A stretch of DNA of 64,000 bases from Rhodobacteraceae bacterium M382. GTDB lineage: Bacteria > Pseudomonadota > Alphaproteobacteria > Rhodobacterales > Rhodobacteraceae. The translations under genes and the position numbers were made by a program. The stretch spans positions 3,354,501 through 3,418,500 of the forward strand of contig CP081098.1 in the NCBI GenBank assembly GCA_025141015.1. The letters are read 5' to 3'. Shown here piece by piece: positions 55,688-64,000 of this stretch. Within the stretch, counting starts at the first letter, position 1, and every line of letters starts with the position of its first letter. Under the pieces are notes generated by a model. The model ran no database searches. It saw nothing but the letters and a program-made list of their open reading frames with translations, and was not told where the DNA came from.

Positions 55688-56698
55688 TCAGATTTCGATA
55701 TCCAGCGTCACCGGGAAATGATCTGACGCCGTCAGCAACGCATCGCAGAATTCCGCATCATTCCAGCATTCGACATCATCAAACGGGTGCCAGATCCGCC
55801 AGGCCGGTCGCCGCGCCATCAGATCATCCGAGATCATCACATAATCCAGAAGCGCCTGAAAAAATCGTTTTGCCTCGGGATTGAAAAACCGCGCCGTGGT
55901 CGGCACCTCGCCTGCCCGGCGCGCAATCAGCTTGCCCGCGTGCGGGTCGGTCAGATCCTCGCCCAGCACGATTTCCACCGACGAACGGCCAAACAGATGT
56001 TCGTATTCATCCAGACCGGGGCCATCGTTCAGATCCCCCAGAACAATCACCGATTCATTCCGCACCAGATGTTCGTCCACCCTGCGTCGCAGCCAGATCG
56101 CCTGTGCCAGCTGCTTGCGCCGGTTGGCAATGGACCGGCGGATCTGGGCATCGCGCGTGCGTTCCCCGTGCGGTGCCTTGGATTTCAGATGCACCCCGAT
56201 CAAACGCAACGCCGTGCCGTTTTTGGTCAACATCGCCAGTTCCAGTGGGGGTTTGGAAAACACCACCTTGTCCTGTGTTGCGTCCACGTCCAGATCAATG
56301 TGAAACACGCCGTCAAACCGTGCCGTTCCCTGGCCGGTTTCACCCACCGCCGGCCCCTGTGGGTCGTGGGCAACCTCGATCACATCCGGATCATAGAGCA
56401 ACGCGATTTCCTGTTGGGTGTCATTGGCAAACCCGATCACCGACTTGCGCGTGCGCAGATCAAAGCGACCGGCAAAATGCTCAAGCGCCCGCACCGTGTT
56501 CTGTTTGCGCCCGGTATTGGGGGCCTCGATCAACATGATCGCATCGGCATTGACCCGCTGAAACACCTGCCCCAAAGCGCGACTCTGCTGACCCCGGGTC
56601 ACGTCCTGACGCCCTGACCACCGGTCGTCTTCCATCAGTTGATCATTCTGGTCAAACAAGTTGGCGAACCATTCCACATTGTAGGTCGCCAGCCGCAT
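55688..56698 (-). CDS. Endonuclease/exonuclease/phosphatase family protein
   Basis: A 336-residue EEP-fold hydrolase. It starts MRLATYNVEWFANLFD (Asn and Glu metal ligands) and has VLGDLNDGPGLDEY (Asp/Asn pair) and the C-terminal SDHFPVTLDIEI (Asp-His). These are the metal-dependent active-site elements. It could be a nuclease or a phospho-diesterase; the substrate cannot be told. No signal peptide. It starts one base after the TerB-J gene ends, so both are cotranscribed. Confidence 0.88.
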   Translation of the reverse strand: MRLATYNVEWFANLFDQNDQLMEDDRWSGRQDVTRGQQSRALGQVFQRVNADAIMLIEAPNTGRKQNTVRALEHFAGRFDLRTRKSVIGFANDTQQEIALLYDPDVIEVAHDPQGPAVGETGQGTARFDGVFHIDLDVDATQDKVVFSKPPLELAMLTKNGTALRLIGVHLKSKAPHGERTRDAQIRRSIANRRKQLAQAIWLRRRVDEHLVRNESVIVLGDLNDGPGLDEYEHLFGRSSVEIVLGEDLTDPHAGKLIARRAGEVPTTARFFNPEAKRFFQALLDYVMISDDLMARRPAWRIWHPFDDVECWNDAEFCDALLTASDHFPVTLDIEI

Positions 56699-56699
56699 C

Positions 56700-57383
56700 T
56701 CAGGCCGCCCGTGCGTTGTTGATCTCTTCCCAGGCGCGATTGATGTCGATCATCTTTTTCTCTGCCAGGCGGATCGCCTCTTCGGGCACGCCGCGTGCGA
56801 TCATCGCGTCGGGGTGGGTTTCACGGACCAATTTGCGCCAGACTTTGCGGATCTCGACCATTTCCGCGTCCGGGTCCACGCCCAACACCGTATAGGGATC
56901 GGTGGGCGCATCCGGCACAAACCGCGCCCGCAGCGCCCTGAACTGGGCGTCCGTCTGGCCAAAGATCCGCGCCACATCTTCGAGAAACTGGTTCTCACCC
57001 GGATGATAGAACCCATCTGCCATGGCAATGTGAAACAGACCTTCCATCAAATCGCACAGGGTGCCGGTGTCACGCGCAAACATGATCTGGATCTTGCGGG
57101 CATACTCCTGATACCCGGCGACATCCGTGCGCGCCATATTGAACACTTTGGCCGCACCGGCTTCGTCGTTGCGGGCAATCTGAAACACCTCCCGAAAGGC
57201 GACCACCTCGTCCCGGGTCACCTGCCCATCGGCCTTGGCCATCTTTGCCCCCAGCGCAATCACCGCAATGGCAAAGGCCACGCTGCGCTCGGGCGGAGTG
57301 CGCAGGTGATCAAAGACATCCGCCAGGCTTTCCCCTTTGGTCAGAGCCGCCAATGCGTCGGATATGCGAGTCCAGATAGACAT
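56700..57383 (-). CDS. TerB-like domain plus C-terminal J domain protein (DjlA-like)
   Basis: A 227-residue protein. The TerB-like helical domain covers about residues 25-150 (AKADGQVTRDEVVAFREVFQ, FHIAMADGFYHPGENQFLE). A J domain follows at the C-terminus (DPYTVLGVDPDAEMVEIRKV) with the key HPD in VRETHPDAMI. It resembles DjlA without the membrane anchor, so a cytosolic DnaK co-chaperone is likely. AAGGTGG precedes the start. Genes on both sides are on the same strand. Confidence 0.88.
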   Translation of the reverse strand: MSIWTRISDALAALTKGESLADVFDHLRTPPERSVAFAIAVIALGAKMAKADGQVTRDEVVAFREVFQIARNDEAGAAKVFNMARTDVAGYQEYARKIQIMFARDTGTLCDLMEGLFHIAMADGFYHPGENQFLEDVARIFGQTDAQFRALRARFVPDAPTDPYTVLGVDPDAEMVEIRKVWRKLVRETHPDAMIARGVPEEAIRLAEKKMIDINRAWEEINNARAA

Positions 57384-57392
57384 GGTACCACC

Positions 57393-57914
57393 TTAGCGTG
57401 TCGTTGGTGCCGTGTCAGGGGATCCCGGCCCGTGTTCGGATAGAATTTTCTGCATCAAAACCAGATCCAGCCACTGCCCCTGCTTGCATCCAACTTCTGG
57501 CAAACGTCCGACGTGGCAATATCCCATTGCCGCATGGAATGCGACCCCCGCCGCATTGGCGCTGCTGATCCCGGCGACCATCACATGTATACCGTCGCCT
57601 CGCGCGCGCGATTCCAGCGCCAACAACAATCTGCGCCCCGCGCCCTGCCCCCGTGCAGCCGGGTCCAGATACAGCGAATGTTCGACCGTTTGCACATAGC
57701 CCGGTCCAGACCGGAAACTGCCATATCCCGCAAAACCCACAACCTGATCACCTGTCTCGGCCACCAGAAACACCTGACCGCCACGGATCGCACCCGCGAC
57801 CGCATCGACCTGTCGCTCGACCGTGGTAAAGGTGATCAGACTGTCGCGAATGACCTGATTGTGAATGCAACAGATGACCTGCGCGTCCGCAGGCCGGGCC
57901 GCCCTCAGGATCAC
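57393..57914 (-). CDS. GNAT-family N-acetyltransferase (phosphinothricin-acetyltransferase type)
   Basis: A 173-residue acetyltransferase. N-terminal MILRAARPADAQVICCIHNQ and the acetyl-CoA loop DPAARGQGAGRRLL (RGxGxG/R variant) are followed by FHAAMGYCHVGRLPEVGCK, which is the PAT-type C-terminal block. Such enzymes acetylate phosphinothricin-like or amino-acid substrates. It starts at a GTG (57914) that overlaps the stop of the VOC gene by three bases and ends 9 bp before the TerB-J gene, so it belongs to a tight minus-strand unit. Confidence 0.88.
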   Translation of the reverse strand: MILRAARPADAQVICCIHNQVIRDSLITFTTVERQVDAVAGAIRGGQVFLVAETGDQVVGFAGYGSFRSGPGYVQTVEHSLYLDPAARGQGAGRRLLLALESRARGDGIHVMVAGISSANAAGVAFHAAMGYCHVGRLPEVGCKQGQWLDLVLMQKILSEHGPGSPDTAPTTR

Positions 57915-58513
57915 CTCAGGACCCGCCGGCCATCTGCGGTGTCAAACGTGGCCTCGAACCCGGCTGGTCCGACTTCGATCACCACCCGCGGATCCCGCAA
58001 CCCCAACGCAGCGTCCAGGTCTGCCGCCTGTGGATGCGCAACCACCAGATGACGCAAACGACACCCTTGCTGCGTCAACAGAGGGGCCGGATGCGGGCTG
58101 TGCCATTCGATCAGGGCGGGGAATGTGTTGTCAAACGGCAGAACGCCGGTGTCCGGCACCGCCATCTGCCAACGCAGATCGCCACGCGCCAACGACAAAG
58201 GCTGTCCCGCATCAACCGACATGCCCGCCACCACAGCTGCCAGATCCGTACACCGGCAAATCCAGTTGCACAGGCGCGGTGCCCCCTGGAACCGGTCCAG
58301 ATCGAACCATCGCGGTGATCTGTGCGGCCGCGCCGTGGGATCGGCTGCAATCGCTTCCAGATACAGCCCGTCAGACACCCCCAACAGAAAATTATGCGTA
58401 CCGAACATCTCGTGGCGCCCGCCCGGCTGCATGGGAACCCCCAGCGCATCCTCTACATGGGCCACTGCCGCTTCCAAACTCTCGCCCGCCACGGCCAGGT
58501 GATCGAGTTCCAT
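57911..58513 (-). CDS. VOC-family (glyoxalase-like domain) protein
   Basis: A 200-residue protein of the glyoxalase-like (PF13468) group. It starts MELDHLAVAGESLEAAVAHV (first His ligand) and holds GTHNFLLGVSDGLYLEAIAA with a second metal-type Glu. The latter half has a HSPHPAPLLTQQGCRLRHLV stretch. GGAG lies before the ATG at 58513; a longer frame to 58645 runs through the terminator and repeat block and is unlikely. Substrate unknown. Confidence 0.82.
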   Translation of the reverse strand: MELDHLAVAGESLEAAVAHVEDALGVPMQPGGRHEMFGTHNFLLGVSDGLYLEAIAADPTARPHRSPRWFDLDRFQGAPRLCNWICRCTDLAAVVAGMSVDAGQPLSLARGDLRWQMAVPDTGVLPFDNTFPALIEWHSPHPAPLLTQQGCRLRHLVVAHPQAADLDAALGLRDPRVVIEVGPAGFEATFDTADGRRVLR

Positions 58514-58575
58514 GTCTCCAAGACCTCCGCGTCCCCGTTTCTGCCAGCTTACCGCGCGCCCGCGCCAGCACAATG

Positions 58576-58613
58576 AAAAAAGCAGACGCTCCGGTTCCCC
58601 GAAACGCCTGCTT
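58576..58613 (-). terminator. Rho-independent terminator of the mutase operon
   Basis: On the minus strand, AAGCAGGCG (58613-58605) pairs with CGTCTGCTT (58588-58580), with one G-U pair, followed by TTTTTT. It ends transcription from the methylmalonyl-CoA mutase before the VOC gene. Confidence 0.75.
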
Positions 58614-58641
58614 CTTTCTGGTTCAAAATACCTCGGGGGGA

Positions 58642-58676
58642 ACATTGCGCCAGCAATGTGGGGGGCAGCGCCCCCC
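58642..58676. repeat. Two adjacent perfect hairpins downstream of mutase
   Basis: ACATTGC-GCCA-GCAATGT (58642-58659) and GGGGGGC-AGC-GCCCCCC (58660-58676) lie back to back, preceded by CAAAATACCTCGGGGGG. This hairpin-rich block looks like the 3'-end repeat often found in roseobacter intergenic regions; a similar looser block is at 35970-36045. Confidence 0.6.
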
Positions 58677-58695
58677 GGTTCCCGGGTACGCCCTT

Positions 58696-60825
58696 TTACC
58701 CCCGCGCGTCGCGGATCAGCTTCAGGATATCCTGGGCCGCCTCGGGGATATTTGTGCCGGGGCCAAAGATCGCCTTGACGCCATTCTGATACAGGAAGTC
58801 ATAGTCCTGCTGCGGGATCACGCCGCCGCAGATCACGATGATGTCGCCTGCATCATGGTCCTTCAGCGCCTGCACCAACTGCGGAGCCAGGGTCTTGTGT
58901 CCGGCCGCCTGGGACGAGATACCGATGACATGCACGTCATTGTCGATGGCATCCTGAGCGGCTTCATCCGGGGTCTGGAACAGCGGACCGACGTCCACAT
59001 CAAACCCGATGTCGGCGAATGCCGTGGCGATCACCTTGGCCCCCCGGTCGTGGCCATCCTGCCCCATCTTGACCACCAACAGGCGCGGGCGGCGGCCTTC
59101 TTCTTCGGCAAAATCCTCGATCGACTTCTGGATCGCGGCAAAGCCTTCGTCGCCCTCATACGCGGCCCCATAGACGCCGGCCAGCGTTTTGACCTCGGCG
59201 CGGTGACGGCCGAATTCCTTTTCCATTGCCATGCTGATTTCTCCAACGGACGCCCGCATACGGGCAGCTTCGACAGCAGCTTCGAGCAGGTTGCCGCCTT
59301 CGGTCGTGCGGCGGGTCAACTCGTCCAGAGCAGCCTGACAGGCGGTCTCGTCCCGGTCCGCGCGCATCTGTTCCAGGCGGGCAATCTGTGACTCGCGCAC
59401 CGCGTGGTTGTCCACATCCAGAATGTCGATCGGGTCTTCGCTTTCCTTGCGGTATTTGTTGACGCCCACAACAACTTCGTCGCCCCGGTCGACCATGGCC
59501 TGACGGCGTGCTGCGGATTCTTCGATGCGCAGCTTGGGCATACCGGATTCCACGGCCTTGGTCATACCGCCCATTTCCTCGACCTCTTCAATCAGGGCCC
59601 AGGCCTTTTCGATCAGGTCATTGGTCAGGCTTTCGACATAATACGACCCCGCCAGCGGATCGACCACATTGGTAACGCCGGTCTCTTCCTGCAGCACCAA
59701 TTGCGTATTGCGGGCGATACGGGCCGAAAAATCGGTGGGCAACGCAATCGCTTCGTCCAGCGCGTTGGTGTGCAGCGACTGGGTGCCGCCCAGCACCGCC
59801 GACATCGCCTCGTATGCGGTGCGGATCACGTTGTTATAGGGATCCTGCTCCTGCAGGCTGACGCCCGAGGTCTGGCAGTGGGTGCGCAGCATCTTGGAGC
59901 GTTCGGATTTGGCCCCGAATTCGGTCATGACGCGGTGCCACAGGGTCCGCGCCGCGCGCAATTTGGCGATTTCCATGAAAAAATTCATGCCAATGGCAAA
60001 GAAGAAGGACAGACGCCCGGCGAATTTGTCGACGTCCATGCCGGCATCAATCGCGGCACGCACATATTCGCGACCATCCGCGATGGTATACGCCAGCTCC
60101 TGTACCAGGTTCGCCCCGGCCTCCTGCATGTGATAGCCCGAGATCGAGATCGAATTGAATTTCGGCATCTCGTTGGAGGTGTATTCGATGATGTCCGAAA
60201 TGATCCGCATCGACGGTGCAGGGGGGTAGATATAGGTGTTGCGGACCATGAATTCCTTCAGAATGTCATTCTGAATGGTGCCTGCGAGCACCGATTTGTC
60301 ATGGCCCTGCTCTTCACCCGCGACGATGAAGGACGCCAGAACCGGCACCACGGCCCCGTTCATGGTCATCGACACCGACACCTTGTCCAGCGGGATGCCG
60401 TCGAACAGGACTTTCATATCCTCGACGCTGTCGATCGCCACGCCGGCCTTGCCCACATCGCCGACCACGCGGGGGTGGTCGCTGTCGTAGCCACGGTGGG
60501 TGGCCAGGTCAAAGGCGACCGAAACACCCTGCTGACCGGCGGCCAGGTTGCGGCGATAGAATGCATTGGATTCCTCGGCCGTGGAAAACCCCGCATATTG
60601 GCGGATCGTCCAGGGGCGACCGGCATACATGGTTGCCTTGACGCCCCGGGTGAACGGACCAATACCGGGCATTGTGCCCATATGTGGCAGATCCTTGGTG
60701 TCGTCTTCGGTGTAAAGCGGCTTGACTTCAATCCCTTCCAGCGTGTCCCAGTTGAGATCGTCAACGGCCCGGCCACGCAGCTCTTTTTCAGCCAGTGCCC
60801 GCCAATCGTCTGTCTTCGTCGTCAT
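58696..60825 (-). CDS. mcm: Methylmalonyl-CoA mutase (B12-dependent)
   Basis: A 709-residue mutase with the TIM-barrel substrate domain ([38 protein letters not shown]) and a C-terminal cobalamin-binding domain with the lower-ligand motif DGHDRGAKV near residue 600. It converts methylmalonyl-CoA to succinyl-CoA. The length equals the single-chain ScpA type. GAGGAAG lies before the ATG at 60825, which is inside the end of the sulfotransferase-like gene (38-bp overlap). With pccA 2 kb away it forms the propionyl-CoA route. Confidence 0.95.
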   Translation of the reverse strand: MTTKTDDWRALAEKELRGRAVDDLNWDTLEGIEVKPLYTEDDTKDLPHMGTMPGIGPFTRGVKATMYAGRPWTIRQYAGFSTAEESNAFYRRNLAAGQQGVSVAFDLATHRGYDSDHPRVVGDVGKAGVAIDSVEDMKVLFDGIPLDKVSVSMTMNGAVVPVLASFIVAGEEQGHDKSVLAGTIQNDILKEFMVRNTYIYPPAPSMRIISDIIEYTSNEMPKFNSISISGYHMQEAGANLVQELAYTIADGREYVRAAIDAGMDVDKFAGRLSFFFAIGMNFFMEIAKLRAARTLWHRVMTEFGAKSERSKMLRTHCQTSGVSLQEQDPYNNVIRTAYEAMSAVLGGTQSLHTNALDEAIALPTDFSARIARNTQLVLQEETGVTNVVDPLAGSYYVESLTNDLIEKAWALIEEVEEMGGMTKAVESGMPKLRIEESAARRQAMVDRGDEVVVGVNKYRKESEDPIDILDVDNHAVRESQIARLEQMRADRDETACQAALDELTRRTTEGGNLLEAAVEAARMRASVGEISMAMEKEFGRHRAEVKTLAGVYGAAYEGDEGFAAIQKSIEDFAEEEGRRPRLLVVKMGQDGHDRGAKVIATAFADIGFDVDVGPLFQTPDEAAQDAIDNDVHVIGISSQAAGHKTLAPQLVQALKDHDAGDIIVICGGVIPQQDYDFLYQNGVKAIFGPGTNIPEAAQDILKLIRDARG

Positions 60826-61723
60826 AAGGTCTTCCTCTCGTCAAGTCTGTCCACGGCAGGTTCTGGCCCACCATTTTGTTGTCTGGATCCCGGGCCAGCC
60901 GGGCGAGACCATCCGCACCAGCGGTCAGCCACATCAGGTCATCGGCATAGGTTTCGCGCAGCGCCAATTGCTGGCCAGGCGTAAACGGTTGCCAGCGGCC
61001 GTCACCCGCAGGCAGGGCGGCCATTTGTTCGGGGGCAACCAGGCTGCGCAACTCTGGCAGTCGCGGGGTCGCATTGTGCCACAGCCGCGCATGGGTGCGC
61101 GGGGCGGGCAGATGGGTCATGGCCTGCAGCTGGGCATCTGGACGCCCCGCATAGGTCTCAAACGGCAACACCCGGATCCGGGCTTCGGGGATGGCACAGG
61201 CCACATCGGTGATCACGTCGCGCCAACTGCGCCTGCTGGCGACCAACCGTTTCAATTCGGCCGGAGTCGGCAAGCGACGCCCCCGGGTCACACTATACCC
61301 CAAGGCCGAGGCCCAGTAGTACTCCAGCGACCGGATCGACAGAACCACATCTGTCACGCGCCCGCCAAAGGCCGCACCGAACCGCGCCATGCGTTCGCCA
61401 ACACCGCAATACAGGTCCCCCATGCGCAAGTTGGCCCGGACCGACCCCAGCATGTTTTCATCGCTGACAATCAACTGTTGCACGCCCAACCCGGCACAGC
61501 GGGTCAGGTTCAATTGGACCCGCCCCTGGGCCCGGCGTTGTTTGTCGCGGCCCGTATTGACGCCCGGCGCGGGGACAATCCCGTTGAACAGACCCGACCG
61601 GGTGCGGCGCGGTCCCCAAAACCCGGTGCCCTGCACCCCCAATTGGGTTGCGTTCTGACGCAGATAGTCCTGAAACGTGGTGGTGGCGCAACGGTGCGCC
61701 CCGATATGCAGAAAAACATTCAT
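60788..61723 (-). CDS. Sulfotransferase-like protein
   Basis: A 311-residue protein. The N-terminus [20 protein letters not shown] is a P-loop-like PAPS 5'-phosphosulfate-binding motif. A later [15 protein letters not shown] block and [16 protein letters not shown] (an RxxxEYYxS-like element) fit the sulfotransferase fold. The acceptor is unknown. The start at 61723 has AAGG nearby; a longer frame to 61798 lacks this motif at its N-terminus. Its 3' end overlaps the start of mcm by 38 bp, so the two are cotranscribed. Confidence 0.75.
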   Translation of the reverse strand: MNVFLHIGAHRCATTTFQDYLRQNATQLGVQGTGFWGPRRTRSGLFNGIVPAPGVNTGRDKQRRAQGRVQLNLTRCAGLGVQQLIVSDENMLGSVRANLRMGDLYCGVGERMARFGAAFGGRVTDVVLSIRSLEYYWASALGYSVTRGRRLPTPAELKRLVASRRSWRDVITDVACAIPEARIRVLPFETYAGRPDAQLQAMTHLPAPRTHARLWHNATPRLPELRSLVAPEQMAALPAGDGRWQPFTPGQQLALRETYADDLMWLTAGADGLARLARDPDNKMVGQNLPWTDLTRGRPYDDEDRRLAGTG

Positions 61724-61900
61724 CGCCTTGCCGTTCCTTTGGCGTGGGACCGCAATGGGCGGTCGAGGTGTCTGGAATGGCACGATCATCCCGCGCAATC
61801 CCTGACAAAGCGATTAACGTTCAATTTTTCACGACCCAGCCCCAAATCAACGGTCGCATTCCCCGCAACACAGCATATATTCAAAGCGACAGGAGAGATT

Positions 61901-62344
61901 ATGAAACTGCTTCTAGCCTTTGTTTTTACAGCTTTTCTACCGCTTACTCTTGCGGCGCAAGAAACGGTGGAAACCACGCCCCCCGCATTGACCCAACCGG
62001 TCGGCGAGAGCGATTTGACTGAATTTTTATGGAAAAATCGGGTCATTGTGGTGTTTGCCGACACCTCTGCCGACCCGCGTTTCCATGAACAGATCGACCG
62101 TCTGGCCGATGGTGTGGACATGCTGGCCGAACGGGATGTGATCGTTCTGACCGATACCGACCCTGCGGCCCGCTCTGCCGCGCGCCAGAAACTGCGTCCC
62201 CGCGGGTTTTCGCTGGTCGTCATCGACAAGGACGGCGGCGTCAAGCTGCGCAAACCTGCCCCGTGGAGCGTGCGCGAAATCACCCGGTCGATCGATAAAT
62301 TCCCCTCCCGGATCCAGGAGGTGCGGGAACGTCGTGGCAGCTGA
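61901..62344 (+). CDS. DUF4174 exported protein
   Basis: A 147-residue protein with a signal peptide (MKLLLAFVFTAFLPLTLAAQ). The thioredoxin-like DUF4174 part reads LTEFLWKNRVIVVFADTSAD, ERDVIVLTDTDP and the C-terminal FSLVVIDKDGGVKLRKPAP then VREITRSIDKFPSRIQE. No redox cysteines are seen, as is usual for this family. GGAGAG lies 4 nt before the ATG at 61901. It lies opposite to the surrounding propionate genes. Confidence 0.87.
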   Translation: MKLLLAFVFTAFLPLTLAAQETVETTPPALTQPVGESDLTEFLWKNRVIVVFADTSADPRFHEQIDRLADGVDMLAERDVIVLTDTDPAARSAARQKLRPRGFSLVVIDKDGGVKLRKPAPWSVREITRSIDKFPSRIQEVRERRGS

Positions 62345-62348
62345 GCCA

Positions 62349-62873
62349 TCAGATGTTCCCCCGCGCATAAAAGATCCGCTCTCCGGCCCGGTCAAGAACC
62401 GCCATCACATTGCTGGCCGGGTCAAAGATCAGCATCGCCTGATCCGAATGCAGCGCCGCCAGATAGGAGCGGGTCAGGGTGTCGTCCATGCACCCTTTGG
62501 CCGCTACCCCCGAGGATAAAACCCCCAGCCCCTTGGGCAGATCCGCCGTCATCACCGCTTCGGAGACCAATGTCGGGGTCTGCCCCGAAACATCAAATGC
62601 CACCGCGATGTCATGGCCCATCAGCAACAGCCCCTGGCGCACCGATCGTACGGTCTGAACCGGGGCCGACAGGTATTGCGATCCGGTGGCAAACACCCCG
62701 GCCGTACATTCCATCGTCGACTGAAAATAGGATGTGGCACCCAGTTCGACCCAGGTGTCCAACTGGGCGCGCACATCAGCTTCGCGATCCATGGCACAGC
62801 CCGCCAGCCCCCCAAGGGCCAGCGCCGCCAACCCCCGAAGGGCCGTCAGGCGATATGGCTGTGCCGCAAACAT
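62349..62873 (-). CDS. Lipoprotein of unknown function
   Basis: A 174-residue lipoprotein (signal ending LAGCAMDREADV, lipobox LAGC). The mature part has cysteines (MECTAG, KGCMDD) that might form a disulfide, and a SAPVQTVRSVRQGLLLMGHD stretch. No family is recognised; it resembles small hypothetical lipoproteins placed after pccA in related bacteria. It starts 4 bp after the pccA stop, so it is in that operon. Confidence 0.8.
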   Translation of the reverse strand: MFAAQPYRLTALRGLAALALGGLAGCAMDREADVRAQLDTWVELGATSYFQSTMECTAGVFATGSQYLSAPVQTVRSVRQGLLLMGHDIAVAFDVSGQTPTLVSEAVMTADLPKGLGVLSSGVAAKGCMDDTLTRSYLAALHSDQAMLIFDPASNVMAVLDRAGERIFYARGNI

Positions 62874-62877
62874 GAGG

Positions 62878-64000
62878 TTATTCGAACTCCATGATCACTT
62901 CGTCAACCGCGAGGCTGTCTCCGGCGCTGGCGTTGATCTTGGAGACCACACCTTTTTTCTCGGCGCGCAGGATGTTTTCCATCTTCATCGCTTCGATGGT
63001 GCACAGCGCCTGGCCGTCCTGTACTTCCTGACCCACCTCGACGTTGATATTCACCACCAGACCCGGCATCGGGCAGAGCAGCATTTTCGAGGTATCCGGC
63101 GGCAGTTTTTCCGGCATCAATTCGGCCAGTTCGGCCTGACGCGGGGTGCGCACGTGCACCTTCATGTCGGCACCACGGCTGCGGATACGGAACCCGCCCG
63201 GAATCTTGCCGACCTTGAGCACCAGCGGATCCCCATTCACTGACAGGGTCGCCAGCTGATCGCCCGGTGTCCAGTCGCTGGTGACGCGGATTTCGCTGCC
63301 ATCGGAAAATCTGACGGTCGAGCCGTCTGGATCGGCGGCGATCACAGTGTCAAACCGCTGCCCCTGCAGGGTCACGGCCCAATCGGTGCCGACCTTGCGT
63401 TCGTGGTTGTCCATGCGGCCCGACACGCGGGTGCGGCGAATTTCGGCCACCCGGTGCATCGCGGCACAGGCCGCCGCGACATTGCGCAATGTGTCGTCCG
63501 GTAGCTCGACGCCAACAAACCCTTCGGGGTATTGTTCTTCGATAAAGGCCGTTGTCATGTCGCCCTTGATAAAGATCGGGTGGTCCATCACGGCGCTGAG
63601 GAATGGCAGGTTGTGACCGATGCCTTCGACCTCGAAGCTGTCCAGCGCAATACGCATGGCTTCGATTGCCTGATCCCGGGTCGGTGCCCAGGTGCACAGC
63701 TTGGCGATCATCGGGTCGTAATACATTGAGATCTCGCCGCCTTCATAGACGCCGGTGTCGTTGCGCACCGCAACAGCGCCAGTCGGGGCATCGCCCTGCC
63801 ATTTGCCATTGATCTGCAATGGACCAGCCGAGATTTCCGCAGGCGGACGATAGCGCGACAGGCGGCCAATCGACGGCAGGAAACCACGATAGGGATCTTC
63901 GGCATAGAGACGGTTTTCGATGGCCCAGCCATTCAATTGCACATCGTCCTGGGTGATGGTCAGCTTTTCGCCATTGGCGACGCGGATCATCTGTTCCACC
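62878..64000 (-). CDS. pccA: Propionyl-CoA carboxylase alpha subunit, C-terminal part (cut by window edge)
   Basis: The 374 visible residues are the C-terminal half of a biotin carboxylase-BCCP subunit. The visible part starts in the late biotin-carboxylase domain (NGWAIENRLYAEDPYRGFLP). A linker (BT) domain is followed by the biotinyl domain with the conserved EAMKMEN at the C-terminus (biotin on the Lys). The frame is open to the window end, so the ATG at 63999 is internal. With MCM it feeds propionyl-CoA to succinyl-CoA. PccA rather than AccC/MccA is supported by the mcm neighbourhood. Confidence 0.9.
   Translation of the reverse strand, partial: VEQMIRVANGEKLTITQDDVQLNGWAIENRLYAEDPYRGFLPSIGRLSRYRPPAEISAGPLQINGKWQGDAPTGAVAVRNDTGVYEGGEISMYYDPMIAKLCTWAPTRDQAIEAMRIALDSFEVEGIGHNLPFLSAVMDHPIFIKGDMTTAFIEEQYPEGFVGVELPDDTLRNVAAACAAMHRVAEIRRTRVSGRMDNHERKVGTDWAVTLQGQRFDTVIAADPDGSTVRFSDGSEIRVTSDWTPGDQLATLSVNGDPLVLKVGKIPGGFRIRSRGADMKVHVRTPRQAELAELMPEKLPPDTSKMLLCPMPGLVVNINVEVGQEVQDGQALCTIEAMKMENILRAEKKGVVSKINASAGDSLAVDEVIMEFE

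Noticed and set aside
57865-60984. Two long plus-strand frames across the VOC and mutase genes
   Set aside because: Both are antisense to well-supported genes and run through a terminator.

Overview
The window is about 64 kb of a GC-rich alphaproteobacterial chromosome. It most likely comes from the Roseobacter group of the Rhodobacteraceae. Reasons are the dense gene packing, an HdaA-type DnaA-like protein, a GcvT-fused dimethylglycine/sarcosine dehydrogenase, a propionyl-CoA carboxylase plus methylmalonyl-CoA mutase neighbourhood, FNR-type boxes, and small FnrL/LysR-style circuits. The sequence holds no rRNA, no convincing tRNA, no CRISPR array, no transposase and no phage structural gene. 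It is mainly core and metabolic chromosome with a few accessory insertions.

Layout. 1-4.7 kb: a BMP-type (purine/nucleoside) ABC importer (ATPase cut by the window edge, two permeases, binding protein) ended by a clear terminator. 4.9-7.1 kb: a DadA-like FAD oxidoreductase, a DUF938 methyltransferase and an AhpD-like protein. 7.1-9.7 kb: a LysR regulator divergent from an HD-domain oxygenase-like gene, then a secreted GH25 lysozyme. 10-14.4 kb: a large dimethylglycine/sarcosine dehydrogenase, a small odd ORF and an FAD-linked D-lactate/glycolate dehydrogenase. 14.7-15.4 kb: what reads as a doubly frameshifted secreted-protein pseudogene. 15.5-21.3 kb: gamma-glutamyltransferase, M23 peptidase, 2-hydroxyacid dehydrogenase, SH3 protein, folA and thyA. 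21.5-24.0 kb: a lipoprotein with its Slam-like outer-membrane assembly factor. 24-35.8 kb: VOC enzyme, LdtR-like MarR regulator, sdhE/XRE pair, aspartate aminotransferase, MATE pump, PPK2, alpha/beta hydrolase, small membrane and secreted proteins, and a PLP decarboxylase. 36.1-38.7 kb: parE followed by a strikingly A/T-rich membrane-protein gene. 39.4-44.9 kb: small enzymes, a HEMTH-motif lipoprotein, a tandem of three related monoheme cytochromes c under a probable FnrL box, and an outer-membrane-like protein. 45-49.1 kb: lolD with one LolC/E-type permease, and proS. 49.3-58.5 kb: an FAD oxidoreductase coupled to a 2-oxoglutarate oxygenase, AI-2E exporter, hdaA, Ppx/GppA phosphatase, endonuclease/phosphatase, TerB-J protein, GNAT and VOC proteins. 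58.7-64 kb: methylmalonyl-CoA mutase, a sulfotransferase-like gene, DUF4174 protein, a lipoprotein and the C-terminal part of propionyl-CoA carboxylase alpha.

How the genes work together. The clearest pathway is propionyl-CoA to succinyl-CoA (pccA and mcm). thyA-folA couples dTMP synthesis to folate recycling. lolD plus its permease delivers lipoproteins to the outer membrane, and the Slam-like protein could flip one of them to the surface. The cytochrome trio with an FNR-type site suggests an electron-transfer branch used at low oxygen.

The most unusual non-coding signal is a dispersed intergenic element in three copies (about 14.6, 18.1 and 42.4 kb). Each copy is a 12-bp hairpin whose sequence differs between copies, followed by the box GGCCCAACGG, 34-35 nt containing a second hairpin, and the box GGGAGCGC. 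The compensatory changes in the stems suggest a conserved folded structure.
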